64,000 bases of DNA from Corythucha ciliata (taxonomy: Eukaryota; Arthropoda; Insecta; Hemiptera; Tingidae). Positions 50,365 to 61,722 of the stretch are shown piece by piece. The position numbers and the translations under genes are program-made. The notes under the pieces were generated by a model. That model had not been told where the DNA came from, ran no database searches, and saw only the letters and a list, made by a program, of their open reading frames with translations. The stretch is from the NCBI GenBank assembly GCA_038030265.1, contig CM075940.1, positions 16,257,604-16,321,603 on the forward strand. The letters are read 5' to 3'. Every line of letters begins with the position of its first letter. Positions within the stretch are counted from its first letter, which is position 1.

Positions 50365-51560
50365 AGAAATGTACTCATTCGCGCCTTACGGAGGCAAATT
50401 CGTGGCTAAAATAGACAAAATACGCTCATCCCTATACTTCGAGTAGGCACTTGGGCGGCTGAATGAATTGGGAAGGCGCTCTGAAATGCTGTTTATGGGG
50501 CAAGTACGTGGCATGAAGGCTATGGAAAGAGCGCAAATATTCGTGGCTAAAACTGCGAGGGAAAAAACGCTCATTCGCTGTTTCTCGATGTGACTTCCAG
50601 ACCAAAACTGTTAAAAAATCGCTGAATCGCATGAGTCATTTTAGGAATAGCTAAAATATTTAGAGTTGGACGCCATAAGTGCTGTTCTTGGACCTCGTCC
50701 AAGCTAAATCGCTAATTCGCAAATATAAATGAGAAAACGCGCTAATTCGTGTTTAAAATTGAAAAAAAAAGCGCTGGATCACGGCTAAAATTGAGAAATA
50801 TTGCTAATTCACCGGATAAAAATGCTACTTCATGGCAAACATTGTATAAAGGGCCGATCCGCGGAATATATAATTGGGAAAAACAATAATTCGCTGCTAA
50901 AATTGAGAAAATCGCTAATTACCGACTAAAATTAGAAAAAACGCTAATTCAGGGCTAAAATTTAGACAAAATAAAAATTCACTGTTAAAAATGTAGAAAA
51001 CTCACTGTAACTTGCGGATGATATTGAGAAAAAGTGCTCAAATTAGTGAATAAAGGGTTGGAAAAAGGTCTAATTAACAGTTAAAATTGAAAAAAGAGCT
51101 TGAAATTCGCTAGTAAAATTAATAAAGAAGGGTTGAATCATGTCACATTGAGAAAAACGCCAATTCGCGACTACAATTAAGTAAACGCCAGGAATCTTCT
51201 TGGCCTAAGTTTAGAAAATGCGCTAATTAATTCCTAGAGTGGAAAAAGTCGCTATAATTCGCGGCAAATATTATTAAGAAAAATTGCACACACGCGGCTT
51301 TCTGGTGAATGCAACTTCGTGGCTAAAATGTTGAAAAAGCGCTGATTCAAGGATTATAAGAGTGAAAAAAAACACTAATTCGCAGCTAAGATGAAGAAAA
51401 TGCTAATTGACGATTGAAATGGTGAAAAATATCCAACTCACGGCTTACACTAAGATGAATAAGTGCTAATTCGCGGATTTAAATTGAGAAAAAGCGCTAA
51501 TCTACTAATAAGGTGTGGAAAAAGCGCTGATTCGCGGTTAAAATTAATAAGAAGAAGCCA
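50365..51560. repeat. Diverged minisatellite, ~28-30-bp unit
   Basis: The unit is close to GCTAATTCGCGG followed by CTAAAATTGAGAAAAAGC and recurs dozens of times with substitutions and small indels, for example at 50701-50760, 50890-50960, 51340-51410 and 51465-51550. It is all in one orientation and carries no coding frame. Confidence 0.8.
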
Positions 51561-52177
51561 TAAATTTACGAGCTGTTGATTTCTTTTAATATTTTTCAAA
51601 TTTAGGCAATACACAGGGTGGAAGGGGATAAGTGTTATAAACATATTTGGGTGAAAATATACCTCATTTGCGACCGAAATTACCCCATACATTATGGTCT
51701 GAAAACCAAAACCCTTCGAGATACAATTTTTCTCACGATTTTTAAAGCTTACCTAACTTTTTAAACTAATTGCGATCGCTTTCAATTTAAATTTTTGCAA
51801 CTTTTGGCGATGGATTCGGAAATAGCACACTATTTCCTGTCAGGATTAGCCATTTTCGATGGACATGCAGTAACTATTTTACGTGGCCTGAAAGTATTGC
51901 AAATCGGGGATTTTAAATGTTTCAAAAAAAGTCAGCCCCCGTTTGTCAACACTAAATCTGAACGTATGGACGCCCCATGATTCAGAAAAACATCTTCAAT
52001 GTGTCCTTAACAAAAATAAACATAAGCGTTTTCTTAGTTGTTTAGTGATGATTTTACGTAAAGAATAACAATTTTTCAGAAAAAATAATTATTTTTCTCT
52101 TCAAAATCGCTTGTTTTGACCTGTGAAATTCGTGTAAGCTTTATAATTTTAGCGTACTACCTTTTAAGCTGTTCTAT

Positions 52178-52476
52178 GAGTGGAATTCATTGTGTGCGCC
52201 TATACCAAAGTACCAAAAAATGTCGCTCCGGCAGCTGGCTGTGGGATAGAGTACATTTGACTATTACGAATTTCGTTAATTACGCTTAATTAGCGATTAT
52301 TCAATAGGAGTGGCTATAAAAATGTAGAATAACAAAGTTGAAATGTTAATTAATGCCGAATGATAAAATAAAAACATCGAAACTTGTAGTTGTAATGCAC
52401 TCCACCCGACAGCCAACTGCCGGAGCGACATTTTTGGTACTTTGGTAGGCGAACTCCATTAATTCCACTAGCGAAA
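52178..52476. repeat. TIR element (MITE), about 300 bp
   Basis: The left end AGTGGAATTCATTGTGTGCG then CCTATACCAAAGTACC is mirrored at the right end, whose reverse complement reads AGTGGAATTAATGGAGTTCG then CCTACCAAAGTACC. Both continue into ATGTCGCTCCGGCAG. The AT-rich centre has no ORF. Confidence 0.75.
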
Positions 52477-52834
52477 AAGAGGTAACTCATTTTTTCAAAT
52501 TTAGGCAATATATATTATGAAATCTCCGGGTTTTATCACTAGTGAAAAAAAGGAAAGTACCTTCTCAAGTACACGTTACGTATAGTGGGTGTTAACGTTG
52601 TTTTTCACTGTACTTTTCCTTCTTAAAGCCCTTTAATACATGAGAAGGGGGGAGGGTTCGTTCACGTCCAGCCATCAGGGACGATAGACGCCGCTGCCCG
52701 ATCCGCATTTTCTTCGTCATTAAATCCCCTCCAAAACGTAAAATACCGAAGTAACCAGTGAGACCGCTCCAGTGAGGGTACCCGCATTCCTAGCGGATCA
52801 TCGGCCGGTGAACCACAAAAACTTAAACCCCTAA

Positions 52835-52942
52835 ATATAGTTATGATGAAAAAGCCAAAACACCCTCCGTCGAAGTCAAGGACTTCGACTTTGGAAGTCC
52901 TTGACTTCGACGGGTGTTTTGGCTTTTTCATCATAACTATAT
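52835..52942. repeat. Near-perfect hairpin, ~48-bp arms, 9-nt loop
   Basis: The arm at 52835-52885 (starting ATATAGTTATGATGAAAAAG) is the reverse complement of 52895-52942 except for a 2-nt insertion (CCCTCCGTCG against CCCGTCG). The loop is CGACTTTGG. A direct repeat TAAACCCCTAAA flanks the structure at about 52824 and 52978. Confidence 0.9.
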
Positions 52943-52999
52943 CAACTGTACCCCGTCTTTCTACAACCTTTACAATTAAACCCCTAAAAGACCAAACGC

Positions 53000-53762
53000 C
53001 TAAAGCTGCAGCGAACTGCAGAGCAGAATCCGGGATAAATTGCGTCCCGGGATGACCCTTCCCAAATCCGGGAAACCCAATAGGCCTTTGAAGCGTGCCG
53101 AAAATATACCCTACTAGTTCGGGCCCATCAATACACCAGAATGGCAGTGCGTTCACCTGGTTTACAGGTTCTCCAATCACCCCAATTATACCCTGAAGCC
53201 TCCGGTCCACCTCAACCACTAACTGGTGGAACAACTAAAAGTTTGAAAACCTTTGAATTAGCCCTTCAAAATGGGAATAGAATGGATATAAGCTCGCAGA
53301 CTGCCCAATTCGCTCGTTTCAAGTGCATACAAATCCCCCTATCTATATGAAGTTGTTGTGATAGCGTTGAGTCAATCGAAGACAAATCAGTCTATACAAT
53401 TTCACCACAAAATACAACACGACGGGTCCTGACCCCCAGGCCACCCCCCTCCCAATCTACGCCACTGGAAGGAAAGCATTGTCAAAATAAATATCTCCAC
53501 ATTTTATGCAGGGTGAGATAACAGTAAGATGAACAATTTTTCTCATTTTCCGACCACGGGAAAATTTGCTCGCAGTCTCTCCTCTGGGTCTGGCCCTGAC
53601 TGGCTAATTTGGTTATTTGTAATTAAATCAGGAACAGAGCGCGAGGTTTGATACGATGCGGATTTATGACCGGAAAGCTAGCGGGCTAGCGTTGTTACTT
53701 CGCATGTTTTTATTCAGTTGAGGATAACGAACTTTTAAGTAAACTTGAAATGTTCGATACAT
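53000..53762. other. Intergenic region with a dispersed-repeat match
   Basis: Positions 53138-53235 resemble 27880-27970. I see no protein in any frame that I can assign. Confidence 0.35.
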
Positions 53763-56705
53763 TCATCCATGGCGCGACCCATGGGGCTGCTTATAAGCGT
53801 TTTTCCATATTTCAAAAAGGCAAATCGTCGAATGGAAGCGATAGAAAATGGCCAAAGGCATTGCGATTCTCGTCACAGTTGTCCATGCCCAGGGCCCGAA
53901 CAACTCGAGAAGAGGCATGTCGTAGGATGACCTGAAAATAAATCAAAATACAAGGAAATCGAAGAAATTCGAGAAATTCTAGCACAAACCTATTTTTTAC
54001 AAGTGTTAGAATGATCCATATCGCCATATTGCACGGAAGTAAAAATGTAATGAGTTGGCGACCCGGGCGAGCCTTTAAAGAGTGTACCACGAGAGTTCGA
54101 CCGTGAACAATGAAAATGGTCTGACAGAGCGACTGTACCAAATGAATCAACTCCACCCAGACGGTTCGACTTGACGGTGTCTTAATTAGCAAACCCGTGA
54201 GTTTGAACGTTGAAAACATGCTTACTCCGAATTGTCCGAGGAGTAAAAGACATGTGTCCATGTTCAGAGCTGGTTTGTGACTACCTTTGGAGGATTTTAT
54301 GAGCTTAACGTACGCGAAAAACACAACGACGAAGGCGACAGAAAAATTGATCTGAAAAACATTGGTTCAATTTGAATAAAAACGAAATTACGGGAATAGA
54401 AAATGTGTTACTCACAATATCGCAGCATTCCACTACAATTAAGGCTTCTTCTTGATACCCTGGCTCATCCACGAAAACAAAATGTATAATGAGGCACACA
54501 ATCGTCAATACGAGGAAAAATACCCCAGCAAATAGCCCCTTATGGGCGTTGGCAAAATCAACGGTAAGAACGTGAGTCGAACGTTGGGGCATGTTATCTG
54601 AAACATGCTTTGTTCACTATACAATTTTCGAGTAATGTCGCTTAAACACCTACTCAAGACTATGGAACCGCTAGGAGCAAGTGACCTTTTTGGAAGTGCT
54701 TTGACGTCCATCCACATGTCTAGAATGATGACGGCGCAAATCAGAGAGTATTCGATGGTGCAGGGAAATAGAAACGGCGATACTTTATGAATGATGGCGC
54801 CTATTAGTTCGCTGCTTCTACAGCTAAATGAAGAGCTATTTAAACTTGAGTGAATATCTGAAAAAACAACAACATAAGAACGATGATGCGCAAAGAAAAT
54901 AAAGACAAAGACAAAGAGAGCAAAATGCATACCGTGTGATACATTTTCACGATGGTGTCTGAAATGCTCGATATCATGTTTAGATTCCTGAATGATCACG
55001 TTCAACCACTCACACAAATTGGTCGCAATCAGATGCATTAGCCCAATGCGCGAGACATTTGGATTGTGACACAAATCCATATTCTGGAATTTAACGTAAA
55101 TTAAGAGCCCATAATTTCTCAGAGATTCGTCACAGCTGGCAATCAAAGCATGGAAAAAGTCCAAGACCATGACCTGAACCTGGGCCACAGAACCAGAACA
55201 TGCCCGCAGCGCGTTGACATCTGTCTGATTATAAGCCCAAAGACATTCCAAGGCAGTGTGAGGGAGAACACACTTCGTTTAAGGTGGGGTTTCACAACTG
55301 ATTCCTCGACCAGTCTCAAACGACCAGCCCAGACTTATCCCGCCTATACTTTTGCACGTACACTTTAGCCGTATTTGTACGCCAATCCCGGATTTCCCCG
55401 GAAAAATCTACAGAAGCGTCAGATCTTACTTTTTCACATTTCACTCCAGAAATTACTGTAAAACACTTTCGGACTTTGAACTTGGAAATTCATGGTCTTC
55501 CTCCTTTTGAAAATCAAAATCTAACGCTCCTGTAGAACTTCCTGGAGATCAAAATGAGACTTTAAAATCCGGGATAGTCGTAGAAATACGGCAAAAATTT
55601 ATTTATGCAAAAGCACAGGCGGGGCTTGACTGGAGGAGGGTCGAGAAATCATGTGTGAACCCCCTCCCCCTTAAATACACCAAGTTATAGCAATCGCGGA
55701 TGGGTTTAGTTAGGGGATCACTTATTGAATGAGCAGTACCTGATTGTTCAAGAATATGAACTGCATTTGAGCCATAGTAAGAATGAGCCTGAAAATTGGT
55801 GTGGGCGCCTTTACAATGCTGTCACAGTCAGGGTTTTCATGTAACTCCAATATCTGACCAAATTCAAGCCCCGAATATACCATTGATCCGATTCCGAAAG
55901 CTGAAACGCCACATTTTTTTACCATTAGAAGAGGGGGAGGGGCATACGTATTCATAAATAGAAATACCAATGGCTCCGAGGCGAAGGTAAAAGCTTCCGT
56001 ACCGATTTATAGGGCCCCTGAAACGCCTTAGCATGGCTTCATAGGCATTAGCGTCTCCTCCTTGAGAGTTTAATTATAAACATAAAATTTTTCAAATATA
56101 CCACTACAAGTATAAAGTAATTACTGTAGCTATTGATGATGTTAATAACGGTACGGTCTTTCACCATACCTGCGTACATACACGTCAAGTACACTAGGCT
56201 CCCCGAACAGAGAAAAATGTAAAACCCCTAAATAGTGAGTGCTGGTAGTTCTGGAATGCGATTCTCTTGATTTTATTAAATTTCTTACTTGGCTAACAAG
56301 CGGAGACAAATTGTCGACAAGAACCTCCGAAAGCGGCAGAACAAGCCCGATGAGCACTAGAGTTTGGCAGTATAGGCACGAAAGTAATTGGCTTAAGCCA
56401 TCATTTTTAGCTTTCCTTTAAACCAGAAATACGATTGAATATCCTAACGGCCTTATCAACGGAAACGTACTCATTCGTTTTTTTGGAGGCATCCTTAGGC
56501 ACGTCGCCATGGCGTGAAGAAAACCTAAAAATGGAAGAAGCTCTTCTAAAAGCGTTTTGCGCCTTGGATGTCTCGGAAGAACTTGAAATAAGAAAAATTA
56601 AAATCAGCTTGATCGCTATTACTTGTAAGTGTATTACTTGACTGGGGTAGTCTCATCCTCATCTTGGCTCCCCTCGGGCGGATGCAAGGACCCTTCAGTA
56701 GTCAT
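53763..56705 (-). CDS. Otopetrin-like proton channel
   Basis: Otopetrins are 12-helix proton-selective channels of the plasma membrane, used for acid sensing and pH control. Eleven exons (56705-56638, 56581-56525, 56415-56289, 56227-56170, 56060-55968, 55900-55740, 55083-54933, 54857-54654, 54597-54416, 54351-53990, 53931-53763) join in phase to 543 aa. Family blocks in order are LVLIGLVLPLSEVL (helix 1), GSFYLRLGAIAFGIGSMVYS with GLEFGQ, RIGLMHLIATNLCEWLNV, PFLFPCTIEYSLICAVIIL, HKGLFAGVFF, LCQTIFIVHGR, KARPGRQLITFLLPCNMAIW and the C-terminal ELFGPWAWTTVTRIAMPLAI then FYRFHSTICLFEIW. Two short acidic and Ser-rich exons start the protein. Splicing TTTAG|GTTTTC to TTTAAAG|GAAAGC between exons 2 and 3 avoids an apparent frameshift. 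Confidence 0.92.
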
Positions 56706-56987
56706 GTTCTCGATAGACTGTTCTTGAGAAAATTTAAAAAGTGTTAATTGGGTGTTAATAAGAGCCGGTAGTTGTCGCATTTGAATGTTTATTTTCTAAT
56801 TAGTTACACGCAGAGTTACTTCATCTTACATTAAATGATTTTTTTTAAACAATTGCCTTAAAACGAAAATCAATATTTAAACAATTAAACAGAAATTTGA
56901 AACATGCGGGGAAAGAGGAGAAATTAATTTATCAATAATAAATTCATGAGGCTCCTCCTTTCTTTCGGGGATTGAGTGGGACGAGCC

Positions 56988-58066
56988 CTACGATCGGCTA
57001 GTGTTCGGACCACGCGAGAGCACTAGTTCGGACGTAATGTTTCCAGGTTTCAGCTCCTTCGCCACGAGCACAAGTCGTGAGGAACCTGCAAATGACACTC
57101 GCTGAAATGTAGAACCGTGATGAGGGGGAGGATTTTTACCGTTGGTAGCGCTGTTATGTAATATTGCGTTCCCCGTGGATCTTTTCCCTCTTTCGGCAAT
57201 CTAAACGTGACAACGGGTAAGCACGAAATGAAAAATTAAAAGAGTCACAACTCTATCCGAGGACCAGGGCTTACCTTTAAAACAGCACTCGGGGACAATA
57301 CCAGCCGTTCATTAGTTTGGAGAATTTTCGTAAGGCCACCCGGTTCCCCGGTCACAACAAATTTTGCCGGGGATAGCCTTCAATAAAAGAAGAAAACACA
57401 ATTGAATGGAAGCGTCGAATCTCTTCAGGGGCCGTATTAAGAACGTTCGGGGAAAAATGCCGCAAGCGGGATCCAAGGAAGCCAAATAAGAAAATAACAT
57501 AATCCCGCCATAGCAACCGCATCTCGTGGCATTTTCTCACGGGTTCGTAATAAGGCCCCTGGAGTCACGCGCGGACGCGAGGGGGAGGGAATATAGGCGA
57601 TTCCCCACTAAAGGCCTTTGCCCGTTCCATTCGGGTGATCTGGAAAATTTGTCGACAAAATCAAGATAGTTCGGAAAAAATATGAGATTTCGCATCTGGC
57701 CCGGACATTGTCTATCCAGACACTGAATCTATTTTTTCCGTTCCAAAAAAAAGTGAAAATTGATCTTAGATTAAAGGCATTCCCAAGAGACTCGGCCTGG
57801 TAACCAGCTTATCAACCTGTACCTGAGTATTTGGGGTTGAAACTGAACATTTATCCTTATAAACTAATTTATGACCCAAAAATTGTTTATTTATTTTTCA
57901 GGAAATAGCTATTGATATCATCATAAAGGTAATTTAGCCTTTTCTTCCCATACGCCAAGTTCAAACCCCAGGGAATTGAAGTTGTGGCAGGCAGTGGGGT
58001 ATTCATCCTCCCTGTACATTATCCCAACGATGCGTGGCTCACCATCACGCAAAATATTTCAGCACG

Positions 58067-58108
<42 letters not shown>

Positions 58109-60042
58109 GGCACTCACCCTGAGGTCTCTCCGTTTCCTTTCGCGATATTTATCGCTCTGACAGTAACTGGTGCACTGCACCTTTTCTTCAGGGGTGGTAG
58201 TGATGGAGTCGGTCTGAATGATCCCATTTCAATCGATTTTCGCTTCATTCCACCCTGCTTCGACGAATTGAGTGTCATGACAGATTTTTGTCTATCCTCC
58301 TCGGACGCGTTGTATCCATCGGAGTCCGAGTCAAGAACGAATACTTCGTCGTCATCCGATTTGCTGTTATTCTCAACACGTCTTTTTAAGCAATAAAAAA
58401 AAAGGTCAGAACGTAAGTTTACTTCGGAAGGAAACGTTAACAACTCACTGTTCCATGTATTGAAAAACGTCGTCATCATTTTCGTCACTTGAAGAGGCAA
58501 TATCTTGTACTGAAGGGAGTCTCTTCAAAATCTAGGGAGGAAAAAGTTATTATAGGGATGCCAACTGATTCAATTGATTAAAATGTATTACGTCTTTCCC
58601 ATGATGATTAATTTGGTCTGAACCGAGAATGTTTTCCAATAATCTGCTTTGCTTATTCAACACTTCAAGAACCTAAACAAAAAAACCGTGAACAACGGTG
58701 AATATAGTACAGGAAGCATGTAGGTCAATTTTCAAGGAACCTACATTCATGAGAGTTCTCTTGAGTTTTTTATGTTTCTCCCGAGCCAGAACCGCTTTTC
58801 GTTTCAAACCGCTGATCTCCTGTTTCAAGTTGGCAATATCCAAATCAACGAACTCTTGACTTGTGACTAAGCGTAGTATTTCATTGGAGATGGACTGGTC
58901 CTGGGTGTCATTATTATTCGAGCAGGTGGTGTCGTCCTTCATTTCTTTCGCGGAGGCTTTCCTCTTAATGTAAATGAGTCGCTCGGGTTTGGAACGAACG
59001 AAATGACTGTGGGCGAACTCCATGGGCATATCCATACAGTTCGGTTGCTCCAAAGGCGTGATTTTACGGAAGCCATCTGAGGACAATTTATCATGAGCAC
59101 GGTGGAAGAGAATGATTAATGTTAATATTGAATACATTTATTGAGCTGTCGAACGAAGCTGGATAGATTGTTGTGCTTGTAATAACGTGGCAGAATAGCC
59201 CGCGCGAACCGCGTTGAATCTTGAATGAATAGACTTTGTCCGTCCTGCAGAGGATAAAAAACCAATCATTTTAGACTCGCAGATTGAGTGAACATTACAA
59301 GAAACTACAAGCGAAAACAGGAAATTCGAACCTGTCGGATACGAGTTATCGACCGGGCATTTGAACATCAAATAAAAAATCTACTGGTCATGGTAAAGAG
59401 TTTACCAGAATTCAAACAAATAGCTCTGTGGGAACCTGTGTGTAGGCCTTTTACGCCCTGATCGTTCTCTACATAATAATTTCAAGTACCTCGGGCAGTT
59501 TTACAATGGATTAAAAGGAGTAAGCTTGCGTATGAATTAATTTACGAAGAGAGGAATTTGCGTCGAATGGCATTGAAATACACGGTACATGAATTTAATT
59601 GAATGGCCTTTCATTAGCGACTCGGTACACTATATCAGAGGACCTTATTAAGAGTACGCTCGACCAACCACACACATAAATGCGTCTATGTACTGCATTT
59701 GATCGCTCTTTTATTAACTAATAATAAAATAAAAGTCCACTTTTTATCGGGAAAGACAGTAAGTCAGCTTGAACCTTGAGTCACGTATCCTGATAAAGGC
59801 CCAAGTAGATTGGTGCAGGGCTTCAATAAAACATTTTTTCTGGACTCCTAGGGGTGCGTTTTTAACGCTTTATTCAATTGATTAACGAATTGATATAGAA
59901 GAAATTAAAGTGACTAATAAAACAAATATCGTCTTACTTGTGACCACGCGATTAGCTCATCCGTACTGGGATCATTAGTCATTCGCCAAACTTTCTCGAT
60001 AAAGGCTGATACGCCCTCGGGAAAAGGGTCGTCGGAACCCAT
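56988..60042 (-). CDS. HSF: Heat shock transcription factor
   Basis: A trimerising transcription factor that binds nGAAn repeats in heat-shock promoters. Nine exons (60042-59938, 59244-59136, 59076-58745, 58672-58592, 58531-58449, 58381-58118, 57377-57275, 57200-57140, 57085-56988) join in phase to 411 aa. The DNA-binding winged helix spans about residues 10-100: VSAFIEKVWRMTNDPSTDEL, IAWSQDGQSLFIQDS, and recognition helix KHNNLSSFVRQLNKYGFRKI. It is split by two introns at the usual places (after WSQ and within NKY). A Leu/Ile heptad region (EILRLVTSQEFVDLDIANLK and following) fits HR-A/B. The C-terminal half is Ser/Asp-rich and poorly conserved; exons 7-9 were placed by phase. An AGGGGCC-type MITE sits in intron 6, and the gene is divergent from the SET gene. 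Confidence 0.93.
57427..57560. repeat. AGGGGCC-terminus MITE in HSF intron 6
   Basis: The ends are AGGGGCCGTATTAAGAACGT and, as reverse complement of the right side, AGGGGCCTTATTACGAACCC. The arms continue through GAAAAATGCCGCAAG and GAAAATGCCACGAG. Confidence 0.8.
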
Positions 60043-60334
60043 CACGCGAGATGAAATTTCTCCCGAAAAAGAAAAAAATCACAGAACGCCTCAGTGAGAA
60101 AGAAACAAGCCAAAAATGATTCGTTTCAACTATCTTGCGTTATCTGTGGACGCTACAAAATAACCTCCACACTTCTCGCTTTTTCGAGATCAGAGCCAAC
60201 CCCCCCCGCACAGCAATTGGCGCAACGAAACAAGTGCTGGATTTTCCTCGGATAAATAATTACAAAATCCAGAGTTTTCGCGACTAGATTCAATACGCAA
60301 TTCGCCGAACTTGAGGTAATTATTTTGTAATAAA
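60043..60334. promoter_or_regulatory. Divergent promoter region, HSF and SETMAR-like gene
   Basis: Only 292 bp separates the two start codons, which point away from each other, so both 5' UTRs and core promoters must fit here. No TATA box is obvious. GAAAAAGAAAAAAATC near 60068 is A-rich, but I could not identify a clear heat-shock element of three alternating GAA units. Confidence 0.55.
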
Positions 60335-61114
60335 ATGATGCTGGAAGATCCATACGAACACCCTGAACCCGGCGTATTTTACGTGACAGAGTCAATCGTC
60401 GGACCGGGAGTAGTTGACGAATACGAGTATGATATTGCGTGCAGATGCACTGACTCACGTAAATGCAGTAATGACTTACAAAGAGTTAATGAAAGAGAAA
60501 GTGGGTGTTGCTCCTGTACTGAAGCCCTTAATCTCAACTACATTAACGGGCGACTCGTCGAACAAAAGCTGCTTGGATTCGGCGGCGTTTTCGAGTGTAA
60601 TGACAGATGCTTGTGCGGTTCCGAGTGCCCGAACAGTCAAGTGAGACGTGGGCCTTGCTCGAATCTTGCTATTAAGAAAACTTCCGACAAGGGTTACGGC
60701 GTGTTCTCGATGAGTTTCATACCGAAGGGCTGTTTCATTTGTGAATACGCAGGAGAAGTTATCGGTCGAGAAGAAGCTAGAACTAGAATGACTCGTAATG
60801 GCGGTGGTAAATATATTCTCACTCTGGCGGAAACGTCTCAGTCAGGAATGACTGAAACCACGGTCATCGACGCAACCACGTACGGAAATATTGGTCGATA
60901 CGTAAATCATTCGTGTGATCCCAACTGTGTTCTCGTACCGGTTCGTTATCGGTCCCCAATCCCCAAAGTTTGTCTGTTCGCCAAAAGGGACATACCGTCG
61001 GAAGAGGAAATCACGTACCACTACTCGGTTGGAAATGTTGGTCTGAGCTTGACACCATGTCTCTGCTCAGCGGATAATTGCTCGTTATTTTTACCTAATA
61101 GTAGTGTCGAATAA
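60335..61114 (+). CDS. SETMAR: SETMAR-like SET-domain histone-lysine methyltransferase, intronless
   Basis: A single exon of 259 aa with the layout of the SET part of SETMAR (H3K36/H3K4-type activity reported for the human protein). The pre-SET Cys cluster (about residues 36-110) includes IACRCTDSRKCSND and FECNDRCLCGSECPNSQV. The SET domain (about 112-232) has KGYGVFSMSFIPKGCFICEY then AGEV, the cofactor and active-site motif GNIGRYVNHSCDPN (about 184-197), and LFAKRDIPSEEEITYHYS. The usual YDYS reads YHYS here. The post-SET zinc site is CLCSADNC (about 242-249). No transposase follows, as expected outside anthropoid primates. The start is the first of two adjacent ATGs. AATAAA follows 61 bp after the stop. 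Confidence 0.92.
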   Translation: MMLEDPYEHPEPGVFYVTESIVGPGVVDEYEYDIACRCTDSRKCSNDLQRVNERESGCCSCTEALNLNYINGRLVEQKLLGFGGVFECNDRCLCGSECPNSQVRRGPCSNLAIKKTSDKGYGVFSMSFIPKGCFICEYAGEVIGREEARTRMTRNGGGKYILTLAETSQSGMTETTVIDATTYGNIGRYVNHSCDPNCVLVPVRYRSPIPKVCLFAKRDIPSEEEITYHYSVGNVGLSLTPCLCSADNCSLFLPNSSVE

Positions 61115-61175
61115 TTAAGGTTCGTCCTTTAGAAACGATAGGCTGTACAGTATCGACAAAGGTGTTAAGTCCTTA

Positions 61176-61181
61176 AATAAA
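61176..61181 (+). terminator. AATAAA poly(A) signal of the SET gene
   Basis: AATAAA lies 61 bp past the stop codon, in the convergent gap with Tollip. Confidence 0.6.
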
Positions 61182-61722
61182 TAATGTTATTTTTATGTTG
61201 AAACTTGTTGGCTAATTCCCCCCCCCCCAATCATTACATTGCTTGTTTTGAGTATGGAAACGAGTTTTGGACTATTCTGCGAATTATTTACGTTATTTTG
61301 CGCCGAGGGAAGTGGGTCAGGGATCTGAGTAAAGCCACTGACCCAATCAACAAGAGCAAAATCACATGACTTTAATGTTAGATAAATACACTTACGTCTT
61401 TTCTCCTCGAGGGAAAAACAATTTCAACAGTTCTTAATTTATTGATTATTAATGATCCGACTTAACTAGAATCATCTTGGCACCAACGAAACTTAAGCCT
61501 TGGTCTAAACGATACTCAAACATGGCACTGAAACATATCTACTCATCTTCGTGCGCGTGTCACACATTTTTGGGACGAGAAAGCAAAAATTAAACGTGTT
61601 TAATACCTTCAAAGCAAGCCTCGAGACCCGTTGAAGTCTCCTTTTTCATCTTGGCCATAACCAATGCCCTTCACAAGGCTTAAATTTCGCTAGTTTGCCC
61701 CTTCCTCCCTCACAAAAAAAAT

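Noticed and set aside
52662..53234. 190-aa minus-strand ORF
   Set aside because: It runs through the hairpin and a dispersed repeat, has no recognisable domain, and its internal symmetry only reflects the inverted repeat.
56289..56581. Apparent +1 frameshift in otopetrin near 56408
   Set aside because: Splicing out 56524-56416 (TTTAG|GTTTTC ... TTTAAAG|G) restores the frame, and the total length is then divisible by three.
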